This document shows positions 16,008 to 23,229 of a stretch of DNA of 37,974 bases, piece by piece. The position numbers were made by a program, and so were the translations under genes. The notes below the pieces were generated by a model. It had not been told where the DNA came from and did no database searches. It worked only from the letters and a program-made list of their open reading frames with translations. The stretch covers positions 1-37,974 of the forward strand of contig JAFGFX010000140.1 in NCBI GenBank assembly GCA_016930855.1, in the 5' to 3' direction. This DNA comes from Sedimentisphaerales bacterium (lineage in GTDB: Bacteria > Planctomycetota > Phycisphaerae > Sedimentisphaerales > SM23-30). Every line of letters begins with the position of its first letter. The first letter of the stretch is position 1.

Positions 16008-16028
16008 CAGGCATAAGGATCATACTTC

Positions 16029-16301
16029 ATGGGACGTTCGCTCAAAAAGGGACCGTATATCGATGACAAGCTGTTTCGCAAGATCATGAAACAGCAGCAG
16101 GACGGCAGCCGTGATCCGATCAAGACCTGGGCGCGGCGCTGCACCATCGTGCCGGAATTCGTCGGCCATACCTTCATGGTCCACAATGGCAAGATGTTCA
16201 ACAAGGTGTACATCACCGAGGACATGGTCGGGCACAAGCTCGGCGAGTTTTCGCCCACCCGCACCTTCCGCGGGCACAGCGGCGGCCGAAAGGGCAAATA
16301 G
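16029..16301 (+). CDS. rpsS: Ribosomal protein uS19
   Basis: 30S head protein that contacts S13 and the A-site tRNA region. The 90-residue product has the standard [15 protein letters not shown] start and [18 protein letters not shown] near the end. An AAGGA Shine-Dalgarno precedes the ATG. Its TAG stop codon contributes the first base of a perfect 20-base palindrome, and rplV follows after 168 bases, where it normally follows almost at once. Confidence 0.97.
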   Translation: MGRSLKKGPYIDDKLFRKIMKQQQDGSRDPIKTWARRCTIVPEFVGHTFMVHNGKMFNKVYITEDMVGHKLGEFSPTRTFRGHSGGRKGK

Positions 16302-16320
16302 ACCCCGGCCGGCCGGGGTC
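16301..16320 (+). promoter_or_regulatory. Perfect 20-base palindrome between rpsS and rplV
   Basis: gaccccggccggccggggtc reads identically on both strands. It begins at the last base of the rpsS stop codon and lies 150 bases before the rplV start. It could be a dimeric DNA-binding site, or an RNA hairpin with an eight-pair stem. The remaining 16321-16469 holds no recognised gene. Confidence 0.6.
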
Positions 16321-16469
16321 GTGGTCGGGCGCGGTGGCCATTTGGCGACCCGGGCAAGCGGCGACTCGAAACGTGAGGACGACGCGGCGGCCGGTTAGGA
16401 AAACGGCTTCCGGTGAAAATACCCGGCGGGTCTTCCCGACGGGCACTAGTAAAAACGGATTAGGCAGAC

Positions 16470-17018
16470 ATGTTAAGCGGAAAAAAATTATCTCGGTGCC
16501 GCAAGGCGCGCGGCCTGAGCACGGCCGATCTGGCCGAACGGATCGAGCGGTCGGGCCTGAGCAGCCGGCAGGCGCGGGCGGCGATTGGCAACTGGGAGCA
16601 GGATCGCCTCACGCCTGCGCCCACCCGGGCGGACATCGACACCCTGGCCCAGGTGCTCCAGGTGCCCCGCCAGGACCTGGTCGTCTGGTCGGCCAGCCAT
16701 CGCTACGCCCCGATCGCGCCGCGCAAGGCGCGGCTGATCGCCCAACTGATTCGCGGCCGGACGGTCCAGGACGCCCTGGACCTGCTCAAGTTCGCCAACA
16801 AGCGCTCGGCGGTGATGGTGGACAAGGTCCTGCGCAGCGCCATCGCCAACGCCGACGAACAGGAGGCGGACGTCGAACGCCTGTATGTGAGCGATGCCCG
16901 CGTGGACGAGGGCGGCGTCCGCCTGAACACCCGCCGCTGGCGGCCGAAGGACCGCGGACGCGCCGTCTCCTGGACCCGACTGGCCAGCCACATCCACGTG
17001 AGCGTGGATATGGATTGA
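16470..17018 (+). CDS. rplV: Ribosomal protein uL22 with N-terminal XRE-type HTH domain
   Basis: The 182-residue product is about 70 residues longer than normal L22. Residues 75-182 are a complete L22: HRYAPIAPRKARLIAQLIRG, then ALDLLKFANKRSAVMVDKVL, SAIANADEQ and the tunnel-lining hairpin ending SHIHVSV. Residues 5-70 have the XRE/Cro pattern: KKLSRCRKARGLSTADLAERI, a recognition-helix region SSRQARAAIGNWEQD with the typical WE pair, and a closing helix DIDTLAQVLQV. The two parts are in one uninterrupted frame, with no Met between residue 2 and the L22 core. The Shine-Dalgarno is weak (ttagg). L22's globular domain lies on the outer surface near the tunnel exit, so the extra domain could be exposed there. 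Confidence 0.93.
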   Translation: MLSGKKLSRCRKARGLSTADLAERIERSGLSSRQARAAIGNWEQDRLTPAPTRADIDTLAQVLQVPRQDLVVWSASHRYAPIAPRKARLIAQLIRGRTVQDALDLLKFANKRSAVMVDKVLRSAIANADEQEADVERLYVSDARVDEGGVRLNTRRWRPKDRGRAVSWTRLASHIHVSVDMD

Positions 17019-17089
17019 GGGCGACCAACAAAACCAACCGAACCGGCCAAACAACGGCGTGGTAATGTCCGGATAAAGGGTGTTGTTGG
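17016..17089 (+). repeat. Stop-codon-anchored palindromic element (rplV copy)
   Basis: Begins at the rplV stop as tgagggcgaccaacaaaacc and ends near ggtgttgttgg (to 17089), giving terminal inverted repeats of the ccaacaaaacc / ggtgttgttgg type. The internal ggccaaac segment is shared with the copies after rpmC and rplX. Confidence 0.55.
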
Positions 17090-17370
17090 AAGCCATTTCC
17101 GACCTGATCCCAACGGCGGTGCTGCCGCCACCGCCGCCAGGTGACGAGGTTGTGGAAGCGACCTCCAGAGTGGAATGACCAACGAGCCAACGCGGAATCG
17201 GCCAAGGGGGCCGCCGCGTTGGGGACGTCGAGAAGATAGAAAGTAAACCGGCCCTCTGGGGGCAGGTGCCGTCGAAAGGCGGCACGCCGCGGGCGCCGCC
17301 CGCGGGAGCATGAAACCGAACAGGACGAACGGGAGCCGCTGGAACGCCGAGCGGGAAAATCGAGGATTAC
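17019..17370 (+). other. Long rplV-rpsC spacer with hairpins
   Basis: This 352-base non-coding stretch holds the palindromic element at its start and two strong structures. The first, at 17187-17222, is ccaacgcgg paired with ccgcgttgg enclosing cggcc-aaggg-ggccg. The second, near 17288-17306, is ccgcgggc-gcc-gcccgcgg. Neither is followed by a T-run. rpsC starts 64 bases after the second. No gene was recognised. Confidence 0.6.
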
Positions 17371-18051
17371 ATGGGTCAGAAGGTATCGCCAATTGGGTTT
17401 CGCACCGGCATTACGCTGGGCTGGAAAAGCCGCTGGTATGCTCCCAAGAGCGCCTATGGTGAGTTTCTGGTCGAGGACGAGCACCTGCGCCGGTACATCG
17501 ACAACCGCCTGAACCGCCAGCCGCCGTACGCCGCCATCGCCGAGGTCCAGATCGAAAGGACCCGGGACGACGTGCGGATCATCCTGAAAACGGCCCGGCC
17601 GGGCCTGGTCATCGGTCCCAAGGGGGCCGAGGTGGACCGGCTGCGCGAGGCCCTGGAGGACCTGATCGACCGCAAGGTGACCCTGAATATCGTGGAGATC
17701 AAGAGGCCCGACGTGGACGCCCAGCTGGTCGCCGAGGCCCTCGCCGAGCAGTTGAAGCGCCGCTCGGCCTTCCGGCGGGCGATGAAGCAGCATTGCGAAA
17801 ACACCCTGGCGGCCGGCGCCAAGGGGGTCAAGATCATCGTCAGCGGCCGGCTCAGCGGCGCGGAGATCGCCCGCTCCGAGCGCCAGGTGATGGGCAGCAT
17901 CCCCCTGCAGACCCTCCAGGCGGACGTGGATTACGGGTTTGCCCTGGCGCGGACGACCTACGGCGCCATCGGCGTGAAGGTCTGGGTGTATCGGGGGATG
18001 TTCGACCAGGCCGCCGAGCCGGAGCCCCCGACCCGCGGCGGCCGACGCTGA
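17371..18051 (+). CDS. rpsC: Ribosomal protein uS3
   Basis: 30S protein at the mRNA entry channel. The 226-residue product starts MGQKVSPIGFRTGI. The N-terminal KH domain has GPKG at residues 82-85 where the GxxG loop is more often GKKG. The C-terminal domain has GRLSGAEIARSE and ends in a Pro/Arg-rich tail. A degenerate copy of 27 bases from its 3' end (17976-18002) recurs in the spacer before rplP. Confidence 0.97.
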   Translation: MGQKVSPIGFRTGITLGWKSRWYAPKSAYGEFLVEDEHLRRYIDNRLNRQPPYAAIAEVQIERTRDDVRIILKTARPGLVIGPKGAEVDRLREALEDLIDRKVTLNIVEIKRPDVDAQLVAEALAEQLKRRSAFRRAMKQHCENTLAAGAKGVKIIVSGRLSGAEIARSERQVMGSIPLQTLQADVDYGFALARTTYGAIGVKVWVYRGMFDQAAEPEPPTRGGRR

Positions 18052-18146
18052 CCGGGCCACCTGGGCGTATAGGGCCGGGTGGGGCAGGACGGGTGATGGG
18101 GCCGGCAAGTCGAAAACGATGCCGGACCGGTGGGTCGGCCCGATGG

Positions 18147-18173
18147 GAAGGCCTGAATGTATCGAGGGATGTT
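18147..18173 (+). repeat. Degenerate copy of the rpsC 3' end
   Basis: Twenty-three of 27 bases match rpsC positions 17976-18002 without gaps, and all four differences are transitions. In the rpsC reading frame the copy contains a stop. It lies in the 203-base rpsC-rplP spacer, suggesting an old 171-base-offset duplication of the gene end. Confidence 0.55.
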
Positions 18174-18254
18174 GAGAAATATCAGTGAGCAGGAGTACCG
18201 ACCCGTGGCGGTTGACGCCGAGCGGGCCGGAGTGGTGATACGAGGATGTGAATT

Positions 18255-18671
18255 ATGGCCTTGATGCCCAAACGAGTCAAATGGCGTAAATACCAGCGCG
18301 GCCGCAATCGCGGCAACGCCACGCGGGGAAATTATGTGGCGTTCGGCGATTACGGCATTCAATCCCTGGAAAACGGGCGGATTGACGGCCGGCAGATCGA
18401 GGCCGGCCGGGTGGCCGCGACCCACTTTCTGCATCGCGTGGGAAAGGTCTTTATCCGGATTTTCCCCCACCGCTCGGTCAGTGCCAAGCCCCTGGAAACC
18501 CGCATGGGCAAGGGCAAGGGCGAGCCCGATCACTGGGAGGCCAAGATCAAGCCGGGAACGATCCTGTACGAGGTCGGCGGCGTGCCGGAAGACATAGCCA
18601 AGCGGGCCCTGCTGCGGGTGGCGCACAAGATGCCGGTCCGCTGCCGGCTGGTCACCCGCCACCGGTCGTAA
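18255..18671 (+). CDS. rplP: Ribosomal protein uL16
   Basis: Large-subunit protein that positions the A-site tRNA. The 138-residue product starts MALMPKRVKWRKYQRG and contains the invariant ETRMGKGKGEPDHWEA region. It has the basic C-terminal segment HKMPVRCRLVTR. An AGGATG-type Shine-Dalgarno precedes the ATG. Followed by rpmC after 30 bases in the conserved L16-L29-S17 order. Confidence 0.97.
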   Translation: MALMPKRVKWRKYQRGRNRGNATRGNYVAFGDYGIQSLENGRIDGRQIEAGRVAATHFLHRVGKVFIRIFPHRSVSAKPLETRMGKGKGEPDHWEAKIKPGTILYEVGGVPEDIAKRALLRVAHKMPVRCRLVTRHRS

Positions 18672-18701
18672 CGCAAGTTTTGCCGAAGGGCGAAGGACAG
18701 C

Positions 18702-18926
18702 ATGAAAGCCAGAGAAATACGAGAAATGAATCCGGATGAGCTGGTCGAGGACCTGGAATCGCTGCAGCGCCGGCTGTTCGAGATCCGCACCCAGGCCGTC
18801 ACCGAAAAGCTGGAGGACCCCAGCCAGTTGAAAAAGGCCAAGCGGGACATCGCCCGGTTGAAAACGATTTTGCGGGAGCGCGAACTGGAACGGCAGGAAT
18901 CGTCGTCGCCAGAGCCCCAGAACTAA
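18702..18926 (+). CDS. rpmC: Ribosomal protein uL29
   Basis: Small helical-hairpin protein at the tunnel exit next to L23. The 74-residue product has the family start MKAREIREMNPDELVEDLES, the LQRRLFEIRTQ helix and KKAKRDIARLKTILRERE. The last ten residues are a polar Ser/Pro tail. Its TAA stop is the first codon of a palindromic intergenic element. Confidence 0.95.
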   Translation: MKAREIREMNPDELVEDLESLQRRLFEIRTQAVTEKLEDPSQLKKAKRDIARLKTILRERELERQESSSPEPQN

Positions 18927-19008
18927 GGGCGTCGAGCAAAACCGGCCCGATAGGCCAAACGAGGGCCAGTTTACCCAGCGGCCGGTAGTTATGTTAGAGT
19001 ATAAAAAC
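18924..19008 (+). repeat. Stop-codon-anchored palindromic element (rpmC copy)
   Basis: Starts taagggcgtcgagcaaaacc at the rpmC stop and ends ggccggtagttatgttagag. It aligns over its length, with few one-base indels, to the element after rplX (20173-20255), sharing taagggcgtc, gataggccaaac, cccagcggccgg and gttag. It fills nearly all of the rpmC-rpsQ gap. Confidence 0.75.
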
Positions 19009-19025
19009 GCAGGCGGGATAGCCCT

Positions 19026-19298
19026 ATGACAACCAGTACGAAACGGAAACCATTGACCCGCTACCGCGGCATCGTGTCCCGCCGGTCGGGCGCTAAGACG
19101 GTGCGGGTCGAAATGAACTACCTGACGCGTCATCCGAAGTACGGCAAGATCCTCAAGCGGCGAACGGTAGCGCACGTGCACGATCCGGACAACCAGGCCA
19201 AGGAGGGCGATTGGGTGGAAATCGTCAAGTGCCGGCCGTTCAGCAAGACGAAAATGTGGCGGCTCCTGCGGATTGTCGAGTCGGAGGAGGTCAAGTAA
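19026..19298 (+). CDS. rpsQ: Ribosomal protein uS17
   Basis: Primary 16S-binding OB-fold protein. The 90-residue product contains [31 protein letters not shown] and [20 protein letters not shown], followed by [11 protein letters not shown]. The C-terminus is short and acidic. It follows rpmC after 99 bases occupied by the palindromic element. Confidence 0.97.
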   Translation: MTTSTKRKPLTRYRGIVSRRSGAKTVRVEMNYLTRHPKYGKILKRRTVAHVHDPDNQAKEGDWVEIVKCRPFSKTKMWRLLRIVESEEVK

Positions 19299-19425
19299 GG
19301 CGCCGGACAACACCGAGGCGACGGGCCGGATCGGGGCGGCGGGACGCCGGGACGGCGAGTGGGGGGGGTGGGTACGCCGAGCCGGCCGGGCCGGGGCAAG
19401 CGGCGGTCGCGTTGTTGCCGAGGAT
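19296..19425 (+). repeat. Decayed stop-anchored element (rpsQ copy)
   Basis: The rpsQ stop begins taaggcgccggacaacaccg, and a complementary gcgttgttgcc lies near 19409-19419. This resembles the elements after rpmC and rplX but is longer and more degenerate; assignment to the family is tentative. The rest of the 151-base spacer is G-rich. Confidence 0.3.
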
Positions 19426-19449
19426 GCTCAGCACAAGAAGGATGGACGC

Positions 19450-19836
19450 ATGATACAGCAGGAAACAATCATTGATATCGCCGACAACACCGGCGCCAAG
19501 ACGGCGCTGGTGGTGCGCGTCCTGGGCGGCAGCACGTCGAGCGGGAAATTTACCCGGCGGACCGCCGGGATCGGCGATGTCGTGGTGGTGGCGATCAAGA
19601 AGGCGCTGCCGAATATGAGTCTGGATGACAAGAAGGTGCACAAAGTGGTGATTATCCGCACGAAATTCCCCACCCGCCGGCCGGACGGAAGCTATGTCCG
19701 GTTTGACAGCAACGCCGGCGTGCTGATCGACAACGACGGCAATCCGCTGGGCACGCGTATTTTCGGCGCCGTGGCCCGAGAATTGCGGGAGAAGAATTTC
19801 ATGAAGATCGTCTCGCTGGCGTCGGAGGTGGTATAA
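19450..19836 (+). CDS. rplN: Ribosomal protein uL14
   Basis: Large-subunit protein at the intersubunit bridge. The 128-residue product starts [20 protein letters not shown] and has the family segments [39 protein letters not shown] and [14 protein letters not shown]. The frame is open further upstream into rpsQ, but the ATG at 19450 matches the universal start and has an AAGGA Shine-Dalgarno at 19436-19441. It is about six residues longer than the usual 122, because of a small loop extension. rplX begins at the very next base after the stop. Confidence 0.96.
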   Translation: MIQQETIIDIADNTGAKTALVVRVLGGSTSSGKFTRRTAGIGDVVVVAIKKALPNMSLDDKKVHKVVIIRTKFPTRRPDGSYVRFDSNAGVLIDNDGNPLGTRIFGAVARELREKNFMKIVSLASEVV

Positions 19837-20175
19837 GTGGCCCGGCATGTGAAAAAAGGCGATATGATTGTGGTGATCTCCGGGGACCATCGCGGGCAGC
19901 GCGGCAAGGTCCTCAGCGTGGATCCGGTCAAGGGCATGATCGTCGTCGAGGGGATCAACCGGGTGTACAAGCACGTGCGCCCCTCGCGGCGGAATCCCCA
20001 GGGCGGCCGGCTGCAGATCGAGCGACCCATCCACATCAGCAACGTGCTGCCGCTGAACGAGAAAACGAACCGTCCCACCCGGGTGCGCTTCGTGACCGAC
20101 GGCGGCGAAAAGAAGCGGGTCGCTTCCGACGGCACCCAGTTGGAACTGGTCACGCGGAAGGCAAGGAAACAATAA
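19837..20175 (+). CDS. rplX: Ribosomal protein uL24
   Basis: Assembly initiator of the large subunit. The 112-residue product starts at GTG ([16 protein letters not shown]), directly abutting rplN, so translation is probably coupled. It has the KOW motif [15 protein letters not shown] (about 16-30) and the conserved [18 protein letters not shown]. The stop codon is the start of another palindromic element. Confidence 0.96.
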   Translation: MARHVKKGDMIVVISGDHRGQRGKVLSVDPVKGMIVVEGINRVYKHVRPSRRNPQGGRLQIERPIHISNVLPLNEKTNRPTRVRFVTDGGEKKRVASDGTQLELVTRKARKQ

Positions 20176-20255
20176 GGGCGTCTAACAAACCGGTGCGATA
20201 GACCAAACCAGGCTGGTTTGCCCAGCGGCCGGCAGTTTGTTAGGGTGTAGAAGAG
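20173..20255 (+). repeat. Stop-codon-anchored palindromic element (rplX copy)
   Basis: Starts taagggcgtctaacaaaccg at the rplX stop and ends ccggcagtttgttaggg. Bases about 20182-20243 form a near-complete palindrome: ctaacaaac at the left pairs with gtttgttag at the right, and aaaccag pairs with ctggttt at the centre. It is the best preserved copy of the family. Confidence 0.8.
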
Positions 20256-20265
20256 GATTGCGGAG

Positions 20266-20808
20266 ATGGCGCGGCTACTGGACTTGTACAAGGGAAAAAT
20301 CATTAATTCGCTGAAGAGCGAGTTCGGCTATCGCAATCCGATGCAGGTGCCGAGGCTGCGAAAGATCGTGGTCTCCATGGGCGTGGGCCAGGCCGCCCGG
20401 GAGAAGAAGCTCCTGGAAGGCGCCGCCGCCGACCTGGCCCAGATCACCGGCCAAAAGCCGCTGCTCTGCAAGGCCCGCAAGAGCGTCTCCAACTTCAAGA
20501 CCCGCACCGGCATGGAGATCGGCCTGAAAGTGACCCTGCGGGGACGGCGGATGTACGAATTTTTGGATCGGCTGGTCAGCCTGGCCATCCCCCGCGTGCG
20601 GGATTTTCGGGGATTGAACCCGAACGGGTTCGACGGCCGCGGCAATTACAACATGGGCCTGAGCGAGCAGATGGTCTTCCCCGAGGTCAATCCCGACAAG
20701 GTCCAGAACCAGCAGGGCATGAATATCGCCATGATCACCAGCGCCCGCACGGACGCCGAGGCCCGCCAACTGCTCAAGCTGTTCGGCGTGCCCTTTCGCA
20801 GCAACTAG
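20266..20808 (+). CDS. rplE: Ribosomal protein uL5
   Basis: Binds 5S rRNA and contacts the P-site tRNA and S13. The 180-residue product contains [20 protein letters not shown], the [20 protein letters not shown] region and the conserved [19 protein letters not shown]. The length is typical. The Shine-Dalgarno is moderate (attgcggag). It is followed by the longest spacer of the operon (364 bases). Confidence 0.97.
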   Translation: MARLLDLYKGKIINSLKSEFGYRNPMQVPRLRKIVVSMGVGQAAREKKLLEGAAADLAQITGQKPLLCKARKSVSNFKTRTGMEIGLKVTLRGRRMYEFLDRLVSLAIPRVRDFRGLNPNGFDGRGNYNMGLSEQMVFPEVNPDKVQNQQGMNIAMITSARTDAEARQLLKLFGVPFRSN

Positions 20809-21172
20809 AGGCCCCGTCGCCGAACGAAGGGCGGCATCGTGAAGGGCCCGCTGCCGGGAAAGGGGTGGCAGGTATCGTGGCGGAGCGCCGCCGCCGGGAG
20901 AAAGGCGACGGAACCGTAAAGGACCGGCCGCCGGGAGAAGAAGGGCGTCGTGAGGGGCGCGGCGGCACCGCCGATCGACGGGGCAACGATGGCGATAACG
21001 ACCAACAAAACCGGCCGGGCCGGCCGCGCCGCGGCGCGGCAATGCCCGCAGGAAAGATGAATAACCTCTGACAAAATGAGTGACAGGGATATTGAAACGC
21101 CCGGATGGGGCCATTTGACTTCATTTTGTTGGACGCCCGTAGTCAAGTGACCAGACGAATGGTGAGGGATGC
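20809..21172 (+). other. Long rplE-rpsN spacer with repeats
   Basis: The first part carries three degenerate copies of a gccggga-centred unit at 20853, 20893 and 20930 (spacing 40 and 37). A cgaccaacaaaaccggcc segment near 21000 resembles the start of the stop-anchored elements. Then comes a 68-base inverted-repeat element (21071-21138). No gene or promoter was recognised. Confidence 0.55.
21071..21138 (-). repeat. 68-base inverted-repeat element (copy near rpsN)
   Basis: Its reverse complement starts gggcgtccaacaaaatgaag and aligns without gaps over 68 bases to 30888-30955, after rpoA, with about 52 identities by eye. The ends acaaaatga and tcattttgt are inverted repeats of each other. The two copies lie in opposite orientation in the operon. 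Confidence 0.75.
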
Positions 21173-21358
21173 ATGGCAACCAAGGCCTTGAGAATCAAAG
21201 CGGAAAAACCCCCGAAGTTCGCGGCGCGTCGCTATAACCGATGTCAGCTGTGCGGCCGCCCCCGCGCCGTGTATCGCAAGTTCCGGATCTGCCGGATTTG
21301 TTTTCGCACCCTGGCCAATGAAGGGAAAATTCCCGGCGTTCGCAAGGCGAGCTGGTAG
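21173..21358 (+). CDS. rpsN: Ribosomal protein uS14, zinc-binding type
   Basis: 30S head protein of the short, zinc-containing type (61 residues). C24, C27, C40 and C43 form the CxxC-x12-CxxC zinc site, and the C-terminus [11 protein letters not shown] is canonical. The Shine-Dalgarno is gaggg. This is the only S14 gene in the window, so zinc is likely to be needed for it. Confidence 0.97.
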   Translation: MATKALRIKAEKPPKFAARRYNRCQLCGRPRAVYRKFRICRICFRTLANEGKIPGVRKASW

Positions 21359-21397
21359 TACCCGCCGCGAACCGACCGGGAAACGGAGTATACAGGT

Positions 21398-21796
21398 ATG
21401 CACGCAGACCCGATAGCGGACATGCTCACGCGAATCCGTAACGCGCTGGGCGCGAAAAAGACCGAGGTGAACGTGCGGGCCTCCCATGTCTGTGAAGGCG
21501 TGGCGAAGGCGCTGCACGAGCAGGGGTTCATCGAGGGCTACGACCGGATCGCCACGGGCGTCAAGCAGGACCTCCTGCGGATCCGCCTGAAATACGGCCC
21601 CCACGGCGATACGGTGATCCACCAGATCACTCGCTGCAGCAAGCCCTCCCGACGGGTGTATTGCGGCGTCGGCGAGCTGCCCCAGGTGATGGGCGGCATG
21701 GGCGTGGCGATCGTCAGCACCAGCAAGGGGGTCCTCACGGACCAGGAGTGCCGCCACCAGAAGATCGGCGGCGAACTGCTCTGCACGGTGTCGTAA
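21398..21796 (+). CDS. rpsH: Ribosomal protein uS8
   Basis: Central-domain 16S rRNA-binding protein. The 132-residue product starts MHADPIADMLTRIRNALGAK and has the C-terminal signature GVAIVSTSKGVLTDQECRHQ followed by KIGGELLCTV. An ACGGAG Shine-Dalgarno precedes the ATG. In E. coli S8 is the translational repressor of the spc operon; no equivalent RNA site was identified here. Confidence 0.97.
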   Translation: MHADPIADMLTRIRNALGAKKTEVNVRASHVCEGVAKALHEQGFIEGYDRIATGVKQDLLRIRLKYGPHGDTVIHQITRCSKPSRRVYCGVGELPQVMGGMGVAIVSTSKGVLTDQECRHQKIGGELLCTVS

Positions 21797-21825
21797 GCGA
21801 CCGGGGCGACCTGGGTGCGACCGAG

Positions 21826-21950
21826 ACGAAAGCATCGGTACCAAAGAGAACATCGGCACAAAACGAAAGCATTGATACGAAACGAAAGCATCGGGACACA
21901 GCAACGACATCAGTACGGAATGAAAATATCAGTACCAGCGGTGAACATGT
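21826..21950. repeat. 18-19 base tandem repeat between rpsH and rplF
   Basis: Six clear copies of a degenerate unit, roughly aacgaaagcatcggtacnn, plus a decayed seventh, fill this stretch. The cat (or tat) anchor recurs at 21833, 21851, 21870, 21889, 21908, 21927 and 21946, giving spacings 18, 19, 19, 19, 19 and 19. The repeat is A-rich, unlike the surrounding GC-rich sequence. Confidence 0.85.
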
Positions 21951-22019
21951 GAATCCTGCCGCCCTCCCGCAGCCAAGCGGCCGGCGGGGCGGTACCCAAC
22001 AGTACGATTGGTTAGACAG

Positions 22020-22595
22020 ATGAGTCGCATAGGAAAAAAACCGGTACCCGTTCCCGCGGGCGTCAAGGTCGAAGTGAACGGCAACCAGGTCTCCATCGGC
22101 GGCTCGGGCGGCACGCTGACCCTGAACGTTCGAGCGGAGATCGCCGTGCAGTACGATGCCCAGGCGGGCCGGATCGTCGTGACCCGCCAGAGCGATCAAC
22201 GGCTCCATCGGGCCCTGCACGGCACCACCCGGGCCCTGATCGCCAACATGATCCAGGGCGTCACCCAGGGATTCGCCCGCAGCCTGAAGATCTTCGGCAC
22301 GGGCTACGGCATCAGCGTCAAGGGCCAGGAGATCTCCCTCTCGGTGGGATTTGCCAAGCCGGCGGTCCTGCCCATCCCCCCGGGCGTGGCCATAGAGATC
22401 AAGACCCCCAACACCCGGGGCAACGAAATCCCGGCGGAGTTCACCGTCCGCGGGCCGGACAAGTGGGCGGTGGGCCAGTTCGCCGCGGCGATCCGCCAGG
22501 TGCGCCCGCCGGAACCGTATCTGGGCAAGGGCATTCGCTATGCCGAGGAGCAGATCAAGCGGAAGGTCGGCAAGGCCTTCGCCAGCGGCGGATAA
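22020..22595 (+). CDS. rplF: Ribosomal protein uL6
   Basis: Large-subunit protein near the GTPase-associated centre. The 191-residue product begins MSRIGKKPVPVPAGVKVEV, the family start; a TTG four codons upstream in the same frame (22008) has no better signal. The C-terminal domain contains TVRGPDKWAVGQFAAAIR and PYLGKGIRYAEEQIKRKVGK. It is slightly longer than the usual 177, due to a loop in the first domain. The Shine-Dalgarno is poor, perhaps because the repeat array occupies the upstream region. Confidence 0.95.
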   Translation: MSRIGKKPVPVPAGVKVEVNGNQVSIGGSGGTLTLNVRAEIAVQYDAQAGRIVVTRQSDQRLHRALHGTTRALIANMIQGVTQGFARSLKIFGTGYGISVKGQEISLSVGFAKPAVLPIPPGVAIEIKTPNTRGNEIPAEFTVRGPDKWAVGQFAAAIRQVRPPEPYLGKGIRYAEEQIKRKVGKAFASGG

Positions 22596-22670
22596 TCCGG
22601 CGGCGCTGCCGGGGCGCCCGCCGGCATACGCCAAGGAAATCCGCTTGCCCTGCTTGGAGCCGAACAGCAA

Positions 22671-22694
22671 CTGCGCCGGCCCCCGCCGGCGCAG
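22671..22694 (+). promoter_or_regulatory. Strong hairpin upstream of rplR
   Basis: ctgcgccggc pairs perfectly with gccggcgcag over a cccc loop, giving a ten-pair GC-rich stem. It ends 23 bases before the rplR ATG, close to its Shine-Dalgarno (aaggaaac), with no T-run. It may modulate rplR translation or mRNA processing. Confidence 0.5.
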
Positions 22695-22717
22695 GCAAGG
22701 AAACAGAGTAGCGCGAT

Positions 22718-23086
22718 ATGGACAAGAACGTCTTCAAACAGTTTCAGCATCGGCGCCGCAAGCGCCGCGTGCGCAAAAAGGTCTTCGGCAGCGTCGAGAG
22801 GCCCCGAATGTCCGTGTACCGCTCGTTGCGGCATATGTACGTGCAGCTGATCGACGACGACAACGGCGCGACCCTGGTGGCCGCCAGCACCCTGACCAAG
22901 GAGGTCGCCGATCAGTGCAAGCAGACCGGCAACCGCCAGGCGGCCACGCTGGTGGGCCAGGTCCTGGCGCGCAAGGCGCTGGACATCGGCATCCACCAGG
23001 TCCGCTTCGACCGCAACGGCATGAAATATCACGGCCGCATCCAGGCCATGGCCGAAGCCGCCCGCAAGGCCGGCCTGGTCTTCTAG
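22718..23086 (+). CDS. rplR: Ribosomal protein uL18
   Basis: 5S rRNA-binding protein. The 122-residue product has the basic N-terminus HRRRKRRVRKKVFGSVERPR, the LSVYRS-like MSVYRSLRHMYVQLIDDD, and the C-terminal KALDIGIHQVRFDRNGMKYH followed by GRIQAMAEAARKAGLVF. Preceded by an AAGGAAAC Shine-Dalgarno and a strong hairpin. rpsE follows after 143 bases in which no gene was seen. Confidence 0.97.
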   Translation: MDKNVFKQFQHRRRKRRVRKKVFGSVERPRMSVYRSLRHMYVQLIDDDNGATLVAASTLTKEVADQCKQTGNRQAATLVGQVLARKALDIGIHQVRFDRNGMKYHGRIQAMAEAARKAGLVF

Positions 23087-23229
23087 GGCCGCCCGCCCCC
23101 GGCAAGGCAACCGGCCCACCGGGCGGAGGGAGGATTGCGGCGGCCCGTGCAGGGCAAGGCGAGAGAGGATAAGATCCTTGTACGTAAACGAGAATCACCG
23201 GATGGCCGGCAAAACAATCGGAGCATAAC

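Noticed and set aside
16470-16700. Possibility that the HTH part of rplV is a separate gene joined by a sequencing frameshift
   Set aside because: The HTH and L22 parts are in one continuous frame with no stop, no overlap and a natural short linker, so no frameshift is needed to explain it.
21826-21950. CRISPR array as an explanation for the 19-base repeats
   Set aside because: There are no unique spacers between units, the unit is too short and no cas genes are nearby; it is a simple tandem repeat.
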